Assembly (NCBI RefSeq): GCF_015350905.1
Contig: NZ_JADKRZ010000006.1
Location: 1-64,000, forward strand
DNA: 64,000 bases
Reading direction: 5' to 3'
Origin: Curtobacterium sp. VKM Ac-2865
Lineage (GTDB): Bacteria; Actinomycetota; Actinomycetes; Actinomycetales; Microbacteriaceae
Translations under genes and position numbers: made by a program
Shown here: positions 23,499-31,954 of the stretch, in pieces
Layout: every line of letters begins with the position of its first letter
How positions within the stretch are numbered: position 1 is the first letter of the stretch
Notes under the pieces: generated by a model
Seen by the model: the letters and a program-made list of their open reading frames with translations, nothing else
Told to the model about the DNA's origin: nothing
Databases searched by the model: none

Positions 23499-23593
23499 GG
23501 GTTCCTTCGGTTCGATCGGTGGGGCGGCTGCTCGGGAGACCGGACGCACCGTCGCGCGGACCCGTGGGGTGGGCGCCGGCACCGTTCTCGACC

Positions 23594-23608
23594 TTGCAGC
23601 GAGTGCAA
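23594..23608. promoter_or_regulatory. TTGCA-N5-TGCAA operator candidate
   Basis: A 5-5-5 inverted repeat between the exporter and the divergent MarR gene, in an AT-richer stretch. A second 5-5-5 repeat (TGCTT-N5-AAGCA) lies at 23621-23635. They are candidate sites for the TetR (20698) or MarR (23662) proteins. Confidence 0.5.
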
Positions 23609-23661
23609 AGTTACACTAGATGCTTCCAGCAAGCAACTAATTGTCGCCGTAGGCTGGGCAC

Positions 23662-24141
23662 GTGACGGACGACCAGTCAGGTGCCACGCGCGGCGACTCC
23701 GAGCGCGCGCTCCGGCAGCAGCTCGACCGGCTCTGGGTGCGGCAGGCGCTGCGTTCCGTGCTCATCGAGGACCGGGGCGGGCTCGACGCGACGGCGCGGG
23801 TGATCCTGCGCGCGGTCGAACGGCTCGGGCCGGTGCGCTCCACCGTCGTCGCTGAACTCACCGGGCTGTCGCGTCCGGTGGTGAGCCGTCGCGTGACGTC
23901 GCTCGTCGCGGCGGGGCACCTGGCGAGCACGACCGACCCCGGGGACGGCCGCGCGAGCCTGCTCGAGGTCGCTCCCGCCGGGCAGCGCCTGCTCGACGTG
24001 CTCGACGCGCACGGGGACGAGGTCTTCGACGAGCTCATCGAGGTGTTCCCCGACGACGACCTGCGGGCGCTGTCGGCGCTGCTCGCGCGGCTGAACGACC
24101 GCGCGGACGAGGTCCTCGGCGCCACCGTCCGCTCGCGCTGA
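23662..24141 (+). CDS. MarR-family regulator
   Basis: A 159-residue winged-helix regulator. The DNA-binding part (about 40-105) is ATARVILRAVERLGPVRSTVVAELTGLSRPVVSRRVTSLVAAGHLASTTDPGDGRASLLEVAPAGQ, where DPGDGRAS is the wing with the conserved D-x-R. It starts at GTG 23662 with no clear ribosome site, so a leaderless transcript is possible. It is divergent from the DHA2 exporter and may also control it. Confidence 0.87.
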   Translation: MTDDQSGATRGDSERALRQQLDRLWVRQALRSVLIEDRGGLDATARVILRAVERLGPVRSTVVAELTGLSRPVVSRRVTSLVAAGHLASTTDPGDGRASLLEVAPAGQRLLDVLDAHGDEVFDELIEVFPDDDLRALSALLARLNDRADEVLGATVRSR

Positions 24142-24495
24142 CGCCCCGGCCGACGCCCCAGCCGCGCGAGACACCCCGGCCGCGCGAGACACCCCCGTCT
24201 CGCCGAGGTACTGCGTGGCGAGACACCCCTGTCTGCGCGAGACGCCTCCGTCTCGCCGAGGTACTGCGTGGCGAGACACCCCTGTCTGCGCGAGACGCCT
24301 CCGTCTCGCCGAGGTCCTGCGTGGCGAGACACCCCTGTCTGCGCGAGACGCCTCCGACCTGCCGAGACGCCACCGTTTTCCGCGGCGTCTCGAGGACTTG
24401 GCGGCGTCTCGTCAAGACACCGGTGTCTCGCGCACGACGAAGCCCGAAGCCCGAAGCCCGCGTCCCTGCGCCCGTCAGCGTGAGACGCGCACCCC
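24142..24495. repeat. GAGAC-rich intergenic repeat region with 53-bp tandem array
   Basis: This 354-bp gap between convergent MarR and SDR genes holds no credible gene. From 24199 to 24357 there are three 53-bp tandem units (CTCGCCGAGGT...GCGAGACACCCCTGTC...) that differ by single bases. Partial units flank them. From 24361 to 24440 the motif GAGACGCC/GGCGTCTC forms hairpins, including GAGACGCC-N12-GGCGTCTC. A short GAAGCCC triplet repeat follows. The short in-frame peptides in the array are by-products of the repeat. Confidence 0.85.
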
Positions 24496-25290
24496 TCACG
24501 GCAGGATCGCGTCGATGTACCCGCCGTCCACCCGCACCGCAGCACCCGTCGTGGCCGACGCCAGCGGCGACGCCAGGTACACCACCATGTTCGCGATCTC
24601 CGACGGCTCGATCAGCCGCTGCAGCAGCGACTGCGGTCGGTGCTCCTTCATGAACTCCCGCTGCGCCTCGTCCCACGACAGGTCGTCCCCGACGAGCTCG
24701 CGCACGAAGGTCTCGACACCACCCGTGTGCGTCGGCCCCGCCAGGACGTTGTTCACGGTGACGCCGGTGCCGGCCGCCGCCTTCGCGAACCCGCGTGACA
24801 CCCCGAGCAGCGCCGTCTTGGTCATGCCGTAGTGGATCATCTCCGCCGGGGTGACGACGGCCGAGTCGCTGCCGATGAACAGGACGCGACCCCAGCCGGA
24901 GGACGTCATCGCGGGCAGGTACTGCCGCGTCAGGCGGACGCCGACCATGACGTTCACCTCGAAGTACCGGCGCCACTCGTCGTCCTCGATGCTCAGCGGG
25001 TCGGCACTGCCGAACACCCCGAGGTTGTTGACGAGCACGTCGACCCGGGGCAGTGCCGCGAACAGCGTCGCCGCGCCCTCGTCCGTCGCCAGGTCGGCAG
25101 CGACGCCGCGCACCGACGCGTCGGGCACGGCCTCGCGGACGGCGTCGACGCCCCGCGTGGTGCTCTCCTCGGATCGGCCGTTCACCACGACGGAGGCACC
25201 AGCCGATGCGAGACCGGTGGCGATCGCCAGGCCGATGCCCTGGGCGGATCCGGTCACGAGGGCGGTCTTGCCACTGAGGTCGATCTGCAC
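24496..25290 (-). CDS. Short-chain dehydrogenase/reductase
   Basis: A 264-residue classical SDR. The cofactor motif is TGSAQGIGLAIA (about 11-22, TGxxxGxG), VNNLGVF replaces the usual NNAG, and the active site is formed by S (IGSDSAVV), Y and K in HYGMTKTALLG (YxxxK). GPTHTGGVE and DGGYIDAILP are the usual late blocks. It oxidises or reduces an unknown alcohol/ketone with NAD(P). GTG 25290 follows AGGAGCT. A 48-bp terminator separates it from the preceding thu-like operon, so it is a separate unit. Confidence 0.9.
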   Translation of the reverse strand: MQIDLSGKTALVTGSAQGIGLAIATGLASAGASVVVNGRSEESTTRGVDAVREAVPDASVRGVAADLATDEGAATLFAALPRVDVLVNNLGVFGSADPLSIEDDEWRRYFEVNVMVGVRLTRQYLPAMTSSGWGRVLFIGSDSAVVTPAEMIHYGMTKTALLGVSRGFAKAAAGTGVTVNNVLAGPTHTGGVETFVRELVGDDLSWDEAQREFMKEHRPQSLLQRLIEPSEIANMVVYLASPLASATTGAAVRVDGGYIDAILP

Positions 25291-25354
25291 GGGAGCTCCT
25301 TGGGTCGTGGGTGGACCTCCATCGTCCCGCGTCGTCCGCCCTGCCGCACCCCGT

Positions 25355-25402
25355 GACGGACGGGAGGCTCGGTGCCAGCTGGCACCGAGCCTCCCGTCCG
25401 TC
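25355..25402. terminator. Perfect 48-bp palindromic terminator
   Basis: Two perfect 24-base arms with GGACGGGAGGCTCGGTGCC, no spacer. It closes the thu-like operon (minus strand). It is the most perfect member of the gene-end palindrome family; near-identical copies are at 45514 and 56816. Confidence 0.85.
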
Positions 25403-25430
25403 CCGTGCTGACGGAGCAACTGGTGACGGA

Positions 25431-26534
25431 TCAGCCGGCGGCCACCGCACTCGTCAACGCGCTGCGGACGGAACCCCATGCCGCCAGGCGCTCGCGCACC
25501 GCGTCGTGCCGCTCCGCGGCCAACGCGTCGGTGTGCGCCTGCTCGAGCACCTCGTCGATGACGATGCGGGTGCCGGTCCGGGTGGAGCGGATCGCGGCCT
25601 CGACCATCGCGAGGCTCATGATGTTCGTGTGCACCTCGCCGTCCGGCGTGACGCCGGTGCGGAGTGCACGGACGAAGGACGTCAGCGCACCGCCGATCTC
25701 CGTCCCGACGCCCGGGGCGGCCTCGGGGGAGCCGGGCGTGCCGTCGCGGTCGCTCGACGGGTCGTGGTCGCCGTCCCACAGCGCGGTGCCGGCGGCGCCC
25801 GAGGCTCGCCAGTCGCCGTTCCACGAGGTCTCGGCGCCAGGTGCGCACCAGGAGCCGTCGTAGACGTAGCGGACGTCGCCCTCGAACGTGAAGACCGCCG
25901 CGGCCGCCGCGTCGCCGCGGTACCAGGACCACGAGGGGTTGTACGACTCGCAGTAGACCGACACCGGGTCCCGTTCGAGCACGTAGCGGGCCGAGTCGAA
26001 CGGGTGGATGGCCATGTCGAGGAGCAAGACGTCGTCCATCTCCTCGCGGAAGCCGCCGAAGTGCGGGGCCTTCGCGAACCGGGTGCTCAGCGTGCCGAGG
26101 TCGCCGAGGTCGCGGACGTGCTGCCGGAACGCGACGAGCTGGTCGTTGTAGCGCCGTGACTGCGACACCATGAACAGCTCGCCGGTGGCCTCGGCCGCCG
26201 CGGCCAGGGAGAGCGCCTCGGCGACGGTCTGCGCGGCGGGCTTCTCGCCGAGCACCGGGAGGCCGGCGTGCAGGGCCTCGAGCGTGATCGGGTGGTGGGC
26301 GACGGGCACGGTGATGTCGAGCACGGCCTCGGCGCCGGTCTCGGCGGCCAGGGCGGTCAGGCTCGTGCCCACCGGGATCCCGGGGTCGCCGGCCAGCTCG
26401 GCACCGGCCCGGGCGACGTCGAGGTCCAGGTCGACGATGCCGACGAGCTCGACGTCCGGGTCGGCGGCGACGGTGCTGAGCCAGGCGCGGCCCATCCCGC
26501 CGGCGCCGACCTGGACGACGCGGAGGGCGGTCAC
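25431..26534 (-). CDS. thuB: Gfo/Idh/MocA oxidoreductase, ThuB-like
   Basis: A 367-residue NAD(P)-dependent dehydrogenase. The Rossmann domain begins VVQVGAGGMGRAWLSTVAADPDVELVGIVD; GEKPAAQT carries the EKP motif near residue 95, and DMAIHPFDSARY holds the catalytic His. In rhizobial thu operons ThuB oxidises C3 of imported disaccharides. GTG 26534 overlaps the ThuA-like gene by four bases, giving the same A-B order. The last gene of the operon. The exact sugar is not proven here. Confidence is high for the family, moderate for the name. Confidence 0.85.
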   Translation of the reverse strand: MTALRVVQVGAGGMGRAWLSTVAADPDVELVGIVDLDLDVARAGAELAGDPGIPVGTSLTALAAETGAEAVLDITVPVAHHPITLEALHAGLPVLGEKPAAQTVAEALSLAAAAEATGELFMVSQSRRYNDQLVAFRQHVRDLGDLGTLSTRFAKAPHFGGFREEMDDVLLLDMAIHPFDSARYVLERDPVSVYCESYNPSWSWYRGDAAAAAVFTFEGDVRYVYDGSWCAPGAETSWNGDWRASGAAGTALWDGDHDPSSDRDGTPGSPEAAPGVGTEIGGALTSFVRALRTGVTPDGEVHTNIMSLAMVEAAIRSTRTGTRIVIDEVLEQAHTDALAAERHDAVRERLAAWGSVRSALTSAVAAG

Positions 26535-27334
26535 GCGCGGACCTCGTCCTCGACGGGGGCGTCGTCGAACGGGCCGCGGTAGTGCTGGCCGTCGAAGTAC
26601 TCGCCGAGGTCGTAGCGGCGCAGCGTCGGGATCTCCCGCTCGCGCTCGGGCCGTGCCCACTCGGTGGCGTTCGCGATCACCCGGCGGACGTCGGGGTGGT
26701 GGTACACGGGGAAGTCCTGGTCACCGGGGGAGAAGTAGAAGATCTTCCCCAGGCCGCGGCGGTACGTCATGCCGCTCCGGAACACCTCGCCGCCGGTGAA
26801 GCCCGAGATGAAGACCAGCTCGTCGGGGGTCGGCACGTCGAAGTACTCGCCGTACATCTCCTGCTCGGGGATGACGATCGGGTTCGGGACGCCGCGCGTG
26901 ATGGGGTGCTGCGGGTTCACGGTCCAGACGAGTTCCTGGTCGTGCTCGCTGCGCCACCGGAGCGTGCAGGTCGTGCCCATCAGCTTGCCGAAGATCTTCG
27001 ACCAGTGGCCCGAGTGCAGGACGATCAGGCCCATGCCGGACAGCACGTGCTTGTGCACGCGGTCGACCACGGCGTCGTCGACGTCCTGGTGGGCGGCGTG
27101 GCCCCACCAGGTGAGGACGTCGGTCTGGGCGAGGACCTCGTCGGTCAGGCCGTGCTCGGGGTCCTGCATGGTCGCGGTGCGGACGACCGCGTCGGGCAGG
27201 TTCTCGCGGATGCCGTCGGCGATCGCGCCGTGCATGCCGTCGGGGTACCGCTCGGCGACGTGCTGTTCGACCTGCTCGTGGACGTTCTCGCCCCAGACGG
27301 TGATGCGGAGCGGTGTGGTGGTCGTGTCGCTCAT
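26531..27334 (-). CDS. thuA: ThuA-like protein (trehalose utilisation)
   Basis: A 267-residue cytoplasmic protein of the ThuA (PF06283) family. Blocks include RITVWGENVHEQ, DVLTWWGHAAHQDVDDAVVDRV, GLIVLHSGHWSKIFGKLMGT, EMYGEYFDVPTPDELVFISGF and GLGKIFYFSPGDQDFPVYHHPDV, with several conserved His/Glu. In rhizobia ThuA acts with ThuB in conversion of trehalose-type disaccharides to 3-keto derivatives. ATG 27334 lies 50 bases after the permease stop. The flanking ABC genes and the ThuB-like gene make the assignment strong, though the sugar remains an inference. Confidence 0.88.
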   Translation of the reverse strand: MSDTTTTPLRITVWGENVHEQVEQHVAERYPDGMHGAIADGIRENLPDAVVRTATMQDPEHGLTDEVLAQTDVLTWWGHAAHQDVDDAVVDRVHKHVLSGMGLIVLHSGHWSKIFGKLMGTTCTLRWRSEHDQELVWTVNPQHPITRGVPNPIVIPEQEMYGEYFDVPTPDELVFISGFTGGEVFRSGMTYRRGLGKIFYFSPGDQDFPVYHHPDVRRVIANATEWARPEREREIPTLRRYDLGEYFDGQHYRGPFDDAPVEDEVRA

Positions 27335-27384
27335 GTGGTTGGTTCTTCTTCCCTGGTCGGGGTGGTGTCGTTCGGATGTGTGGG

Positions 27385-28272
27385 TCACTTGACGGCTCCG
27401 CCGAGGGCGCCGGCGGAGATGTACCGCTGCGCGAAGATCAGCAGCACGGCGGCCGGCAGCGACGCCAGCACGCTCGTCGCCATCACGGGCCCCCAGTCGG
27501 TGACGTTCGACCCGATGTAGTTGTAGATGCCGAGCGTGATCGGGCGGACGGCCGTCGTCGAGGTCAGCGTGAGGGCGATGAGGAAGTCGCCCCAGGCGCC
27601 GAGGAACGTGAACAGCGCCGCGGTGACGATGGCGTTCCGGCTGATCGGGACCACGATCGACACGAACGCCCGGAAGTCGCTCGCCCCGTCGACCAGGGCC
27701 GCCTCGACCAGGCTCGGCGGGATCGACTCCATGAAGGCGCGCATCAGCAGGATGGCGAACGGCACCTGCACGGCGCTGTCGGCGAGGATCAGGCCGATGT
27801 AGCTGTTCAGGAGCCCCACGTTGTTGAACAGCGTGTACAGGGCGTTCGCGATGACGATCGCCGGGATCATCTGCGTGATGAGCAGCACGAGCAGGAACAC
27901 CCGCGTGCCGCGCATCCGGAACCGGGCCAGGCCGTACGCCGCCGGGGTGGCGACGACGAGCGTCAGGACGACGGTCCCGAGGCTGATCACCATGCTCGAG
28001 ACGAAGTTCTGGCCCTGCTGCTCGAGTGCCGCGCGGTAGCCGGCGAGGGTCGGCGCCAACGGGAACCACGTCGCCGTGGCAGCGCCCGAGGTGGCCTGGA
28101 AGCTCGTGTTCACCATCCAGTAGACGGGGAACACCATGATCGCGAGGAACACGATCCCGAGGACCGTCAGCGGGATGCCCCGCTTGCCGCGCGGTCGTGG
28201 GACCTTCGCGCCGCGCCTGGTCGTGATCGCGCGGGTCGCGGTGACGGTCTGGTTCACGATGCCGACGCTCAT
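27385..28272 (-). CDS. ABC sugar permease, MalG type (thu-like operon)
   Basis: A 295-residue inner-membrane permease with six helices of the carbohydrate CUT1 class. The EAA loop is EAALVDGASDFRAFVSIVVPISRNAI (about 195-220), which contacts the ATPase. It starts at ATG 28272 with a four-base ATGA overlap to the partner permease. The basic N-terminal tail (RGAKVPRPRGKRG) is cytoplasmic. No ATPase gene lies in the operon. Confidence 0.92.
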   Translation of the reverse strand: MSVGIVNQTVTATRAITTRRGAKVPRPRGKRGIPLTVLGIVFLAIMVFPVYWMVNTSFQATSGAATATWFPLAPTLAGYRAALEQQGQNFVSSMVISLGTVVLTLVVATPAAYGLARFRMRGTRVFLLVLLITQMIPAIVIANALYTLFNNVGLLNSYIGLILADSAVQVPFAILLMRAFMESIPPSLVEAALVDGASDFRAFVSIVVPISRNAIVTAALFTFLGAWGDFLIALTLTSTTAVRPITLGIYNYIGSNVTDWGPVMATSVLASLPAAVLLIFAQRYISAGALGGAVK

Positions 28273-29219
28273 TCGTCGACCGCCTTCCGGGAGATCGCGA
28301 TGTAGACCATCGCGAAGACGAACGAGACGACGATCAGGACGTTGCTGACCGCGGCTCCGATGCCGAACTGGAAGTTGATGAAGGACTGGTGGTACGCGTT
28401 GGTCGCCAGCGTCTGGGTCGAGTTCGCCGGCCCGCCGCCGGTGAGCCCGAGGATGATGTCCACGACCTTCAACGTGTAGACCACGCCGAGGACGATCACG
28501 ACGCTCACCACCGACCGGATGCTCGGCCAGGTGATGTACCGGAAGGCCTTGATGCCCGTGGCGCCGTCGAGCGACGCGGCCTCGTAGAGCTCGGGCGGGA
28601 CGGACTGCAGCCCGCTGTACAGGATCGTCGTGTTGAACGGGATGCCGAGCCACACGTTCACGCCGATGACGGCGATCAGCGCCAGGCTCGGGCTGACGAG
28701 CCATGGAACGGGGGCGATCCCGACCACGCCGAGGAGCTGGTTGAGCGCACCGCTGTCCTGGTCGAGCAGCCACTTCCACACCGCGCTCGAGGCGATGAGG
28801 GGGAGCAGCCACGGCAGCAGCAGGAGTCCGCGCAGGAAGCCCGACAGCGGGAAGTGGCGGCGGAAGAACAGCGCCAGGCTCAGCCCGATGACGAACTGCA
28901 GGACGATCGAGCCGGCCGTGAACAGGGCGGTGTTCACGACACTCGTCGCGAACACGGAGCTCTGGAAGACCGCGATGTAGTTGCTCAGGCCGACCCAGGG
29001 GGCCTCGCCCGTGAAGAAGGTCTTCGTCGTGTAGTCCTGGAAGGACATCACGATGTTCTTGGCCACCGGGTAGCCGAAGAACACCGCGACGAACAGGGCT
29101 GCCGGGACCACGAAGAGCCACCGGGTCATGCCGGCCCGCATGCGCGCTCGCCGCTGGCCGGGTCGTGGGGGGACCACGGGCACCTGGGTCCGTGGTCGGG
29201 TCTGTGTTGAGGCGCTCAC
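28269..29219 (-). CDS. ABC sugar permease, MalF type (thu-like operon)
   Basis: A 316-residue CUT1-family permease, six helices after a basic N-terminal tail. The EAA motif is EAASLDGATGIKAFRYITWPSIRSV (about 205-230). GTG 29219 follows AGAGGAAC. Three consecutive stem-loops lie between the upstream binding-protein gene and this start, which probably lowers its expression relative to the binding protein. Confidence 0.92.
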   Translation of the reverse strand: MSASTQTRPRTQVPVVPPRPGQRRARMRAGMTRWLFVVPAALFVAVFFGYPVAKNIVMSFQDYTTKTFFTGEAPWVGLSNYIAVFQSSVFATSVVNTALFTAGSIVLQFVIGLSLALFFRRHFPLSGFLRGLLLLPWLLPLIASSAVWKWLLDQDSGALNQLLGVVGIAPVPWLVSPSLALIAVIGVNVWLGIPFNTTILYSGLQSVPPELYEAASLDGATGIKAFRYITWPSIRSVVSVVIVLGVVYTLKVVDIILGLTGGGPANSTQTLATNAYHQSFINFQFGIGAAVSNVLIVVSFVFAMVYIAISRKAVDE

Positions 29220-29244
29220 GCCGGTTCCTCTCGTTCACCACCGG

Positions 29245-29345
29245 GGGAGTCGGCCGGACGGCCGGCTCCCACGTTCACCACCGGAGGGGGAGCCGGCCGG
29301 ACGACCGGCTCCCCGCGGTGGGGGTCGACCGGACGGCCGACCCCC
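29245..29345 (-). promoter_or_regulatory. Three tandem stem-loops, operon attenuator
   Basis: Three hairpins (29245-29270, 29287-29314, 29320-29345) of near-equal size share the plan GGGAGYCGGCCG-GAC-complement. They lie between the binding-protein stop and the permease start. Such structures usually protect the 3' end of the binding-protein mRNA and cause partial termination. The three copies look like a duplicated element. Confidence 0.75.
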
Positions 29346-29351
29346 GCCGCA

Positions 29352-30581
29352 CTACTGGCTCTGCGACTGCGCCTGCTTGAGCGCTGCCTCGGGGTCGGCC
29401 TTGCCGGTGAGGGCGAGCTGGACGGCGGTGTAGATCTTCGTCGCGGCCTTGGGCCAGTCGGGTCCGAGCTCACCCGTGCGGGCACGAGCGGTCTTCACCG
29501 TGGTGACGAAGGAGGCGACCTCGGGGTGGTCGGTGGCCCAGGCGGCGCCGGCCTCGATGTTCGTCGGGACGTTGCCGGTGGTGCCGGCGATGACCTTCTG
29601 CATCTTCACCGAGTTCAGGCAGCCGACGAACTTGCCGGCGAGCGTCATGGTGTCCTTGTTGCCGGTCTGCGGGACGGTGAACGCCTCGCCACCGAGCGGT
29701 GCGACGGTGGCGTCCCCGGTGCGGGTCGGGATCGGGACGCTGTCGAACTCCAGGTTCTTCGCGGCGTTCAGCGCGGGGAGCTGCCACGGGCCGTTGATCA
29801 TCATGGCGGCCTTGCCGGCGATGAACTGGCTGTTCACGTCGGCCTGCGCCCAGTTGATCGAGCTCTTCGACATCGAGCCGTCGTTCTGCAGGCCCTCGAC
29901 GAACTGCAGGGCCTGCGCGGCCTCGGGGGTGGCGATGTCCTTCTCGTCCCCGCCGTTCGACCAGAACATCGGCAGGAACTGCCAGGTGCCCTCGTAGGTG
30001 TTGATGTTGCTCATCGCGAAGCCGTAGGTCGACCCCTTCGTGAGCTTCTTGGCGGCCGCCTGCAGCTCGTCCCACGTCTTGGGCGGCTGGACGCCGGCAT
30101 CGGCGAGGAGCTTCTTGTTGTAGTAGAGCGCGATCGAGTTCGTCGCCGGCTGCAGCCCGTAGAGCTTGCCCTTGTACGTGTTCGCCGCCTTGACGCCGGG
30201 GACGTCACCGCTGGCGTCGAGGCCGTAGTCACCGAGGTCGGACAGGGCACCGGAGGCGGCGATCTGCTGCACGTCGGGGTTGTCGAGCATGAGCACGTCG
30301 GGCAGCGACCGGGACGATGCCTGCTGCAGCACCTTCGCGATCAGGCCGGCACCGGCGACGTGGTTGATGGTGAGCTTCGCGTCCACCGTCTTGGCGCACT
30401 GCTTGTAGATCGGGTTGTAGTTCGCCGCGTAGTAGTCCTCGATCGTGAGGGTCTTGCCACCGGAGGACGCGGCGCCGCTGCCGGAGCATCCGGTGAGGAC
30501 GAGCGGGATCGCGGCGACCACCGCGACGGCGCCGACGAGGGCGCGGATCCTGCGTGACGTGGAGGGGAGGCTGGGCTTCAT
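29352..30581 (-). CDS. Sugar-binding lipoprotein (thu-like ABC importer)
   Basis: A 409-residue extracytoplasmic solute-binding protein of family 1. The lipobox is LTGC (Cys near residue 32) after a basic n-region and hydrophobic core, so it is a lipoprotein. Family blocks: SLPDVLMLDNPDVQQIAASGALSDL, YGLQPATNSIALYYNKKLLADAGV, PKTWDELQAAAKKL, FIAGKAAMMINGPWQLP. It is first in an operon with two permeases, ThuA and ThuB homologues. The promoter region carries two LacI-type sites. Confidence 0.93.
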   Translation of the reverse strand: MKPSLPSTSRRIRALVGAVAVVAAIPLVLTGCSGSGAASSGGKTLTIEDYYAANYNPIYKQCAKTVDAKLTINHVAGAGLIAKVLQQASSRSLPDVLMLDNPDVQQIAASGALSDLGDYGLDASGDVPGVKAANTYKGKLYGLQPATNSIALYYNKKLLADAGVQPPKTWDELQAAAKKLTKGSTYGFAMSNINTYEGTWQFLPMFWSNGGDEKDIATPEAAQALQFVEGLQNDGSMSKSSINWAQADVNSQFIAGKAAMMINGPWQLPALNAAKNLEFDSVPIPTRTGDATVAPLGGEAFTVPQTGNKDTMTLAGKFVGCLNSVKMQKVIAGTTGNVPTNIEAGAAWATDHPEVASFVTTVKTARARTGELGPDWPKAATKIYTAVQLALTGKADPEAALKQAQSQSQ

Positions 30582-30683
30582 TGCATAGCTCTTCTCGTTG
30601 ACGGGTGCTTGGGGTGAGGCACGCGTCGCCGACGCTCGGGACGTCGTCGTCGCGGGTCTTCTTGAGGCGAGAAGCTAACAGAT

Positions 30684-30708
30684 AAGCGCTTTGCCTGTAA
30701 AGCGCTTT
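30684..30708. promoter_or_regulatory. Tandem LacI operators, thu-like operon
   Basis: Two copies of AAGCGCTT (30684-30691 and, as AAAGCGCTTT, 30699-30708), centres 16 bp apart, lie between the divergent binding-protein and LacI genes. On the minus strand a TTTACA lies between them with 17 bases to a weak -10 (TTAGCT), so a bound repressor would cover the promoter. Confidence 0.75.
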
Positions 30709-30804
30709 TCTGGAACCGGACGCCGCTAAGCTGGGAACGTCTCAGTTCGATGTCGGTACGACCTCGGCCTGGTCCAGACCACGACCCCGAGAGCAGGAAC
30801 CGCC

Positions 30805-31827
30805 TTGGCCACGATGCAGCAGGTCGCCGACCGCGCCGGCGTCTCCATCGCCACCGTCTCCTTCGTGGTCAACGGCACGAAGTACGTGACCCCGGCGACG
30901 ACCGCCCGGGTCAAGGCAGCGATGCGCGACCTGAAGTTCCGCAACAACGTGGTCGCACGGGCGCTCGCGTCACGCCGCACCCGGATCATCGCGCTGCTGT
31001 TCCCGACCACCGGCAACCGGTTCAGCCCCACCACGTCCGAGTTCTTCATGGCCGCGGCCGAGCGGGCGTCCGAGCGCGGCTACCACCTGGTGCTCTGGCC
31101 GGTCGACCCCGCGGGCGACGACCTCGACGACCTCGTCTCCGGTGGGCTCGTCGACGGCGTGGTGCTCATGGAGGTGCGCATGGACGACCCTCGGGTGGCC
31201 AAGCTCTCCGAACTCGACGTCCCCTTCACGCTCATCGGCCGCACGCGGGACAGCAGCGGGCTACCGTACGTCGACATCGACTTCGAGACGACGATCGAGG
31301 ACAGCCTCGACCACCTCGAGGAGCTCGGGCACCGCCACTTCGGCCTCGTGCTCGAGGACCTCGCGGGCACCCCGATGGACGGCTACGCGCCACACCTCCG
31401 GGTCGAGGACACCTTCGAGCGCTCGATCGCCGACCGCGGCCTCACCGGCACCGTCGTGTACGCCGAGAGCGGGAGCGAGGGTGGTCGGGAGGCCGCGCGG
31501 AAGCTCCTGGAGGCCGCACCCGACGTCACCGCGGTGCTCATCATGAAGGACGACTCGTCCGCCGGCCTGCTGGTGGGGCTGTACGCCGCGGGGCGCCGGA
31601 TCCCCGAGGACGTCTCCGTGCTCAGCATCGCGTCGTCCGGTGCCGCGGGGGACCAGCACTACCCGCGGCTCTCCACGATGGTCGCGCCCGGCCGTGAGCT
31701 CGGCACGCGGGCCGCCGACGCCCTCATCGAGCAGCTCGACGGCACCTCGGCGGACCTCCCGCACTTCCTGCTGCCGTGTGTCCTCCGCCCCGCGGAGTCC
31801 ACGGCCGCGGCCCCGCAGTCCGCCTGA
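30805..31827 (+). CDS. LacI-family repressor of thu-like operon
   Basis: A 340-residue LacI/GalR regulator. The HTH is at the very N-terminus (MQQVADRAGVSIATVSFVVNGTKYVTPATTARVKAAM), followed by the hinge (RNNVVARALASRR) and a periplasmic-binding-like effector domain ending DVSVLSIASSG and STMVAPGRELGTRAADALI. The start is TTG 30805, because an AGGA ribosome site is 7 bases upstream; the internal ATG 30814 would be too far from it. It is divergent from the importer operon, with two palindromes between them. The inducer is probably the imported sugar. Confidence 0.9.
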   Translation: MATMQQVADRAGVSIATVSFVVNGTKYVTPATTARVKAAMRDLKFRNNVVARALASRRTRIIALLFPTTGNRFSPTTSEFFMAAAERASERGYHLVLWPVDPAGDDLDDLVSGGLVDGVVLMEVRMDDPRVAKLSELDVPFTLIGRTRDSSGLPYVDIDFETTIEDSLDHLEELGHRHFGLVLEDLAGTPMDGYAPHLRVEDTFERSIADRGLTGTVVYAESGSEGGREAARKLLEAAPDVTAVLIMKDDSSAGLLVGLYAAGRRIPEDVSVLSIASSGAAGDQHYPRLSTMVAPGRELGTRAADALIEQLDGTSADLPHFLLPCVLRPAESTAAAPQSA

Positions 31828-31841
31828 CCCGCGCACGCTTC

Positions 31842-31883
31842 GGACGGGAGGCTCGGGGTCAGGCCGCCACGAGCCTCCCGTCC
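31842..31883. terminator. Palindromic terminator after LacI gene
   Basis: Arms GGACGGGAGGCTCG / complement (14 bp) with a 14-base loop, 15 bases after the LacI stop. A shorter member of the gene-end palindrome family. Confidence 0.8.
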
Positions 31884-31954
31884 GTCGCGGTGCGCGTTCG
31901 CACCCATCGCACCCGCGATGGCAGGTGGTTCCGCGCGTTGTCGGTCGGAAGATG

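Noticed and set aside
24199..24357. CRISPR array
   Set aside because: Units are contiguous 53-bp tandem repeats without unique spacers, and no cas genes are present.
24199..24495. Small proteins with MARHPCLRETPP-type repeats
   Set aside because: They arise in several frames from the 53-bp array; no ribosome site and no stop-to-start organisation.
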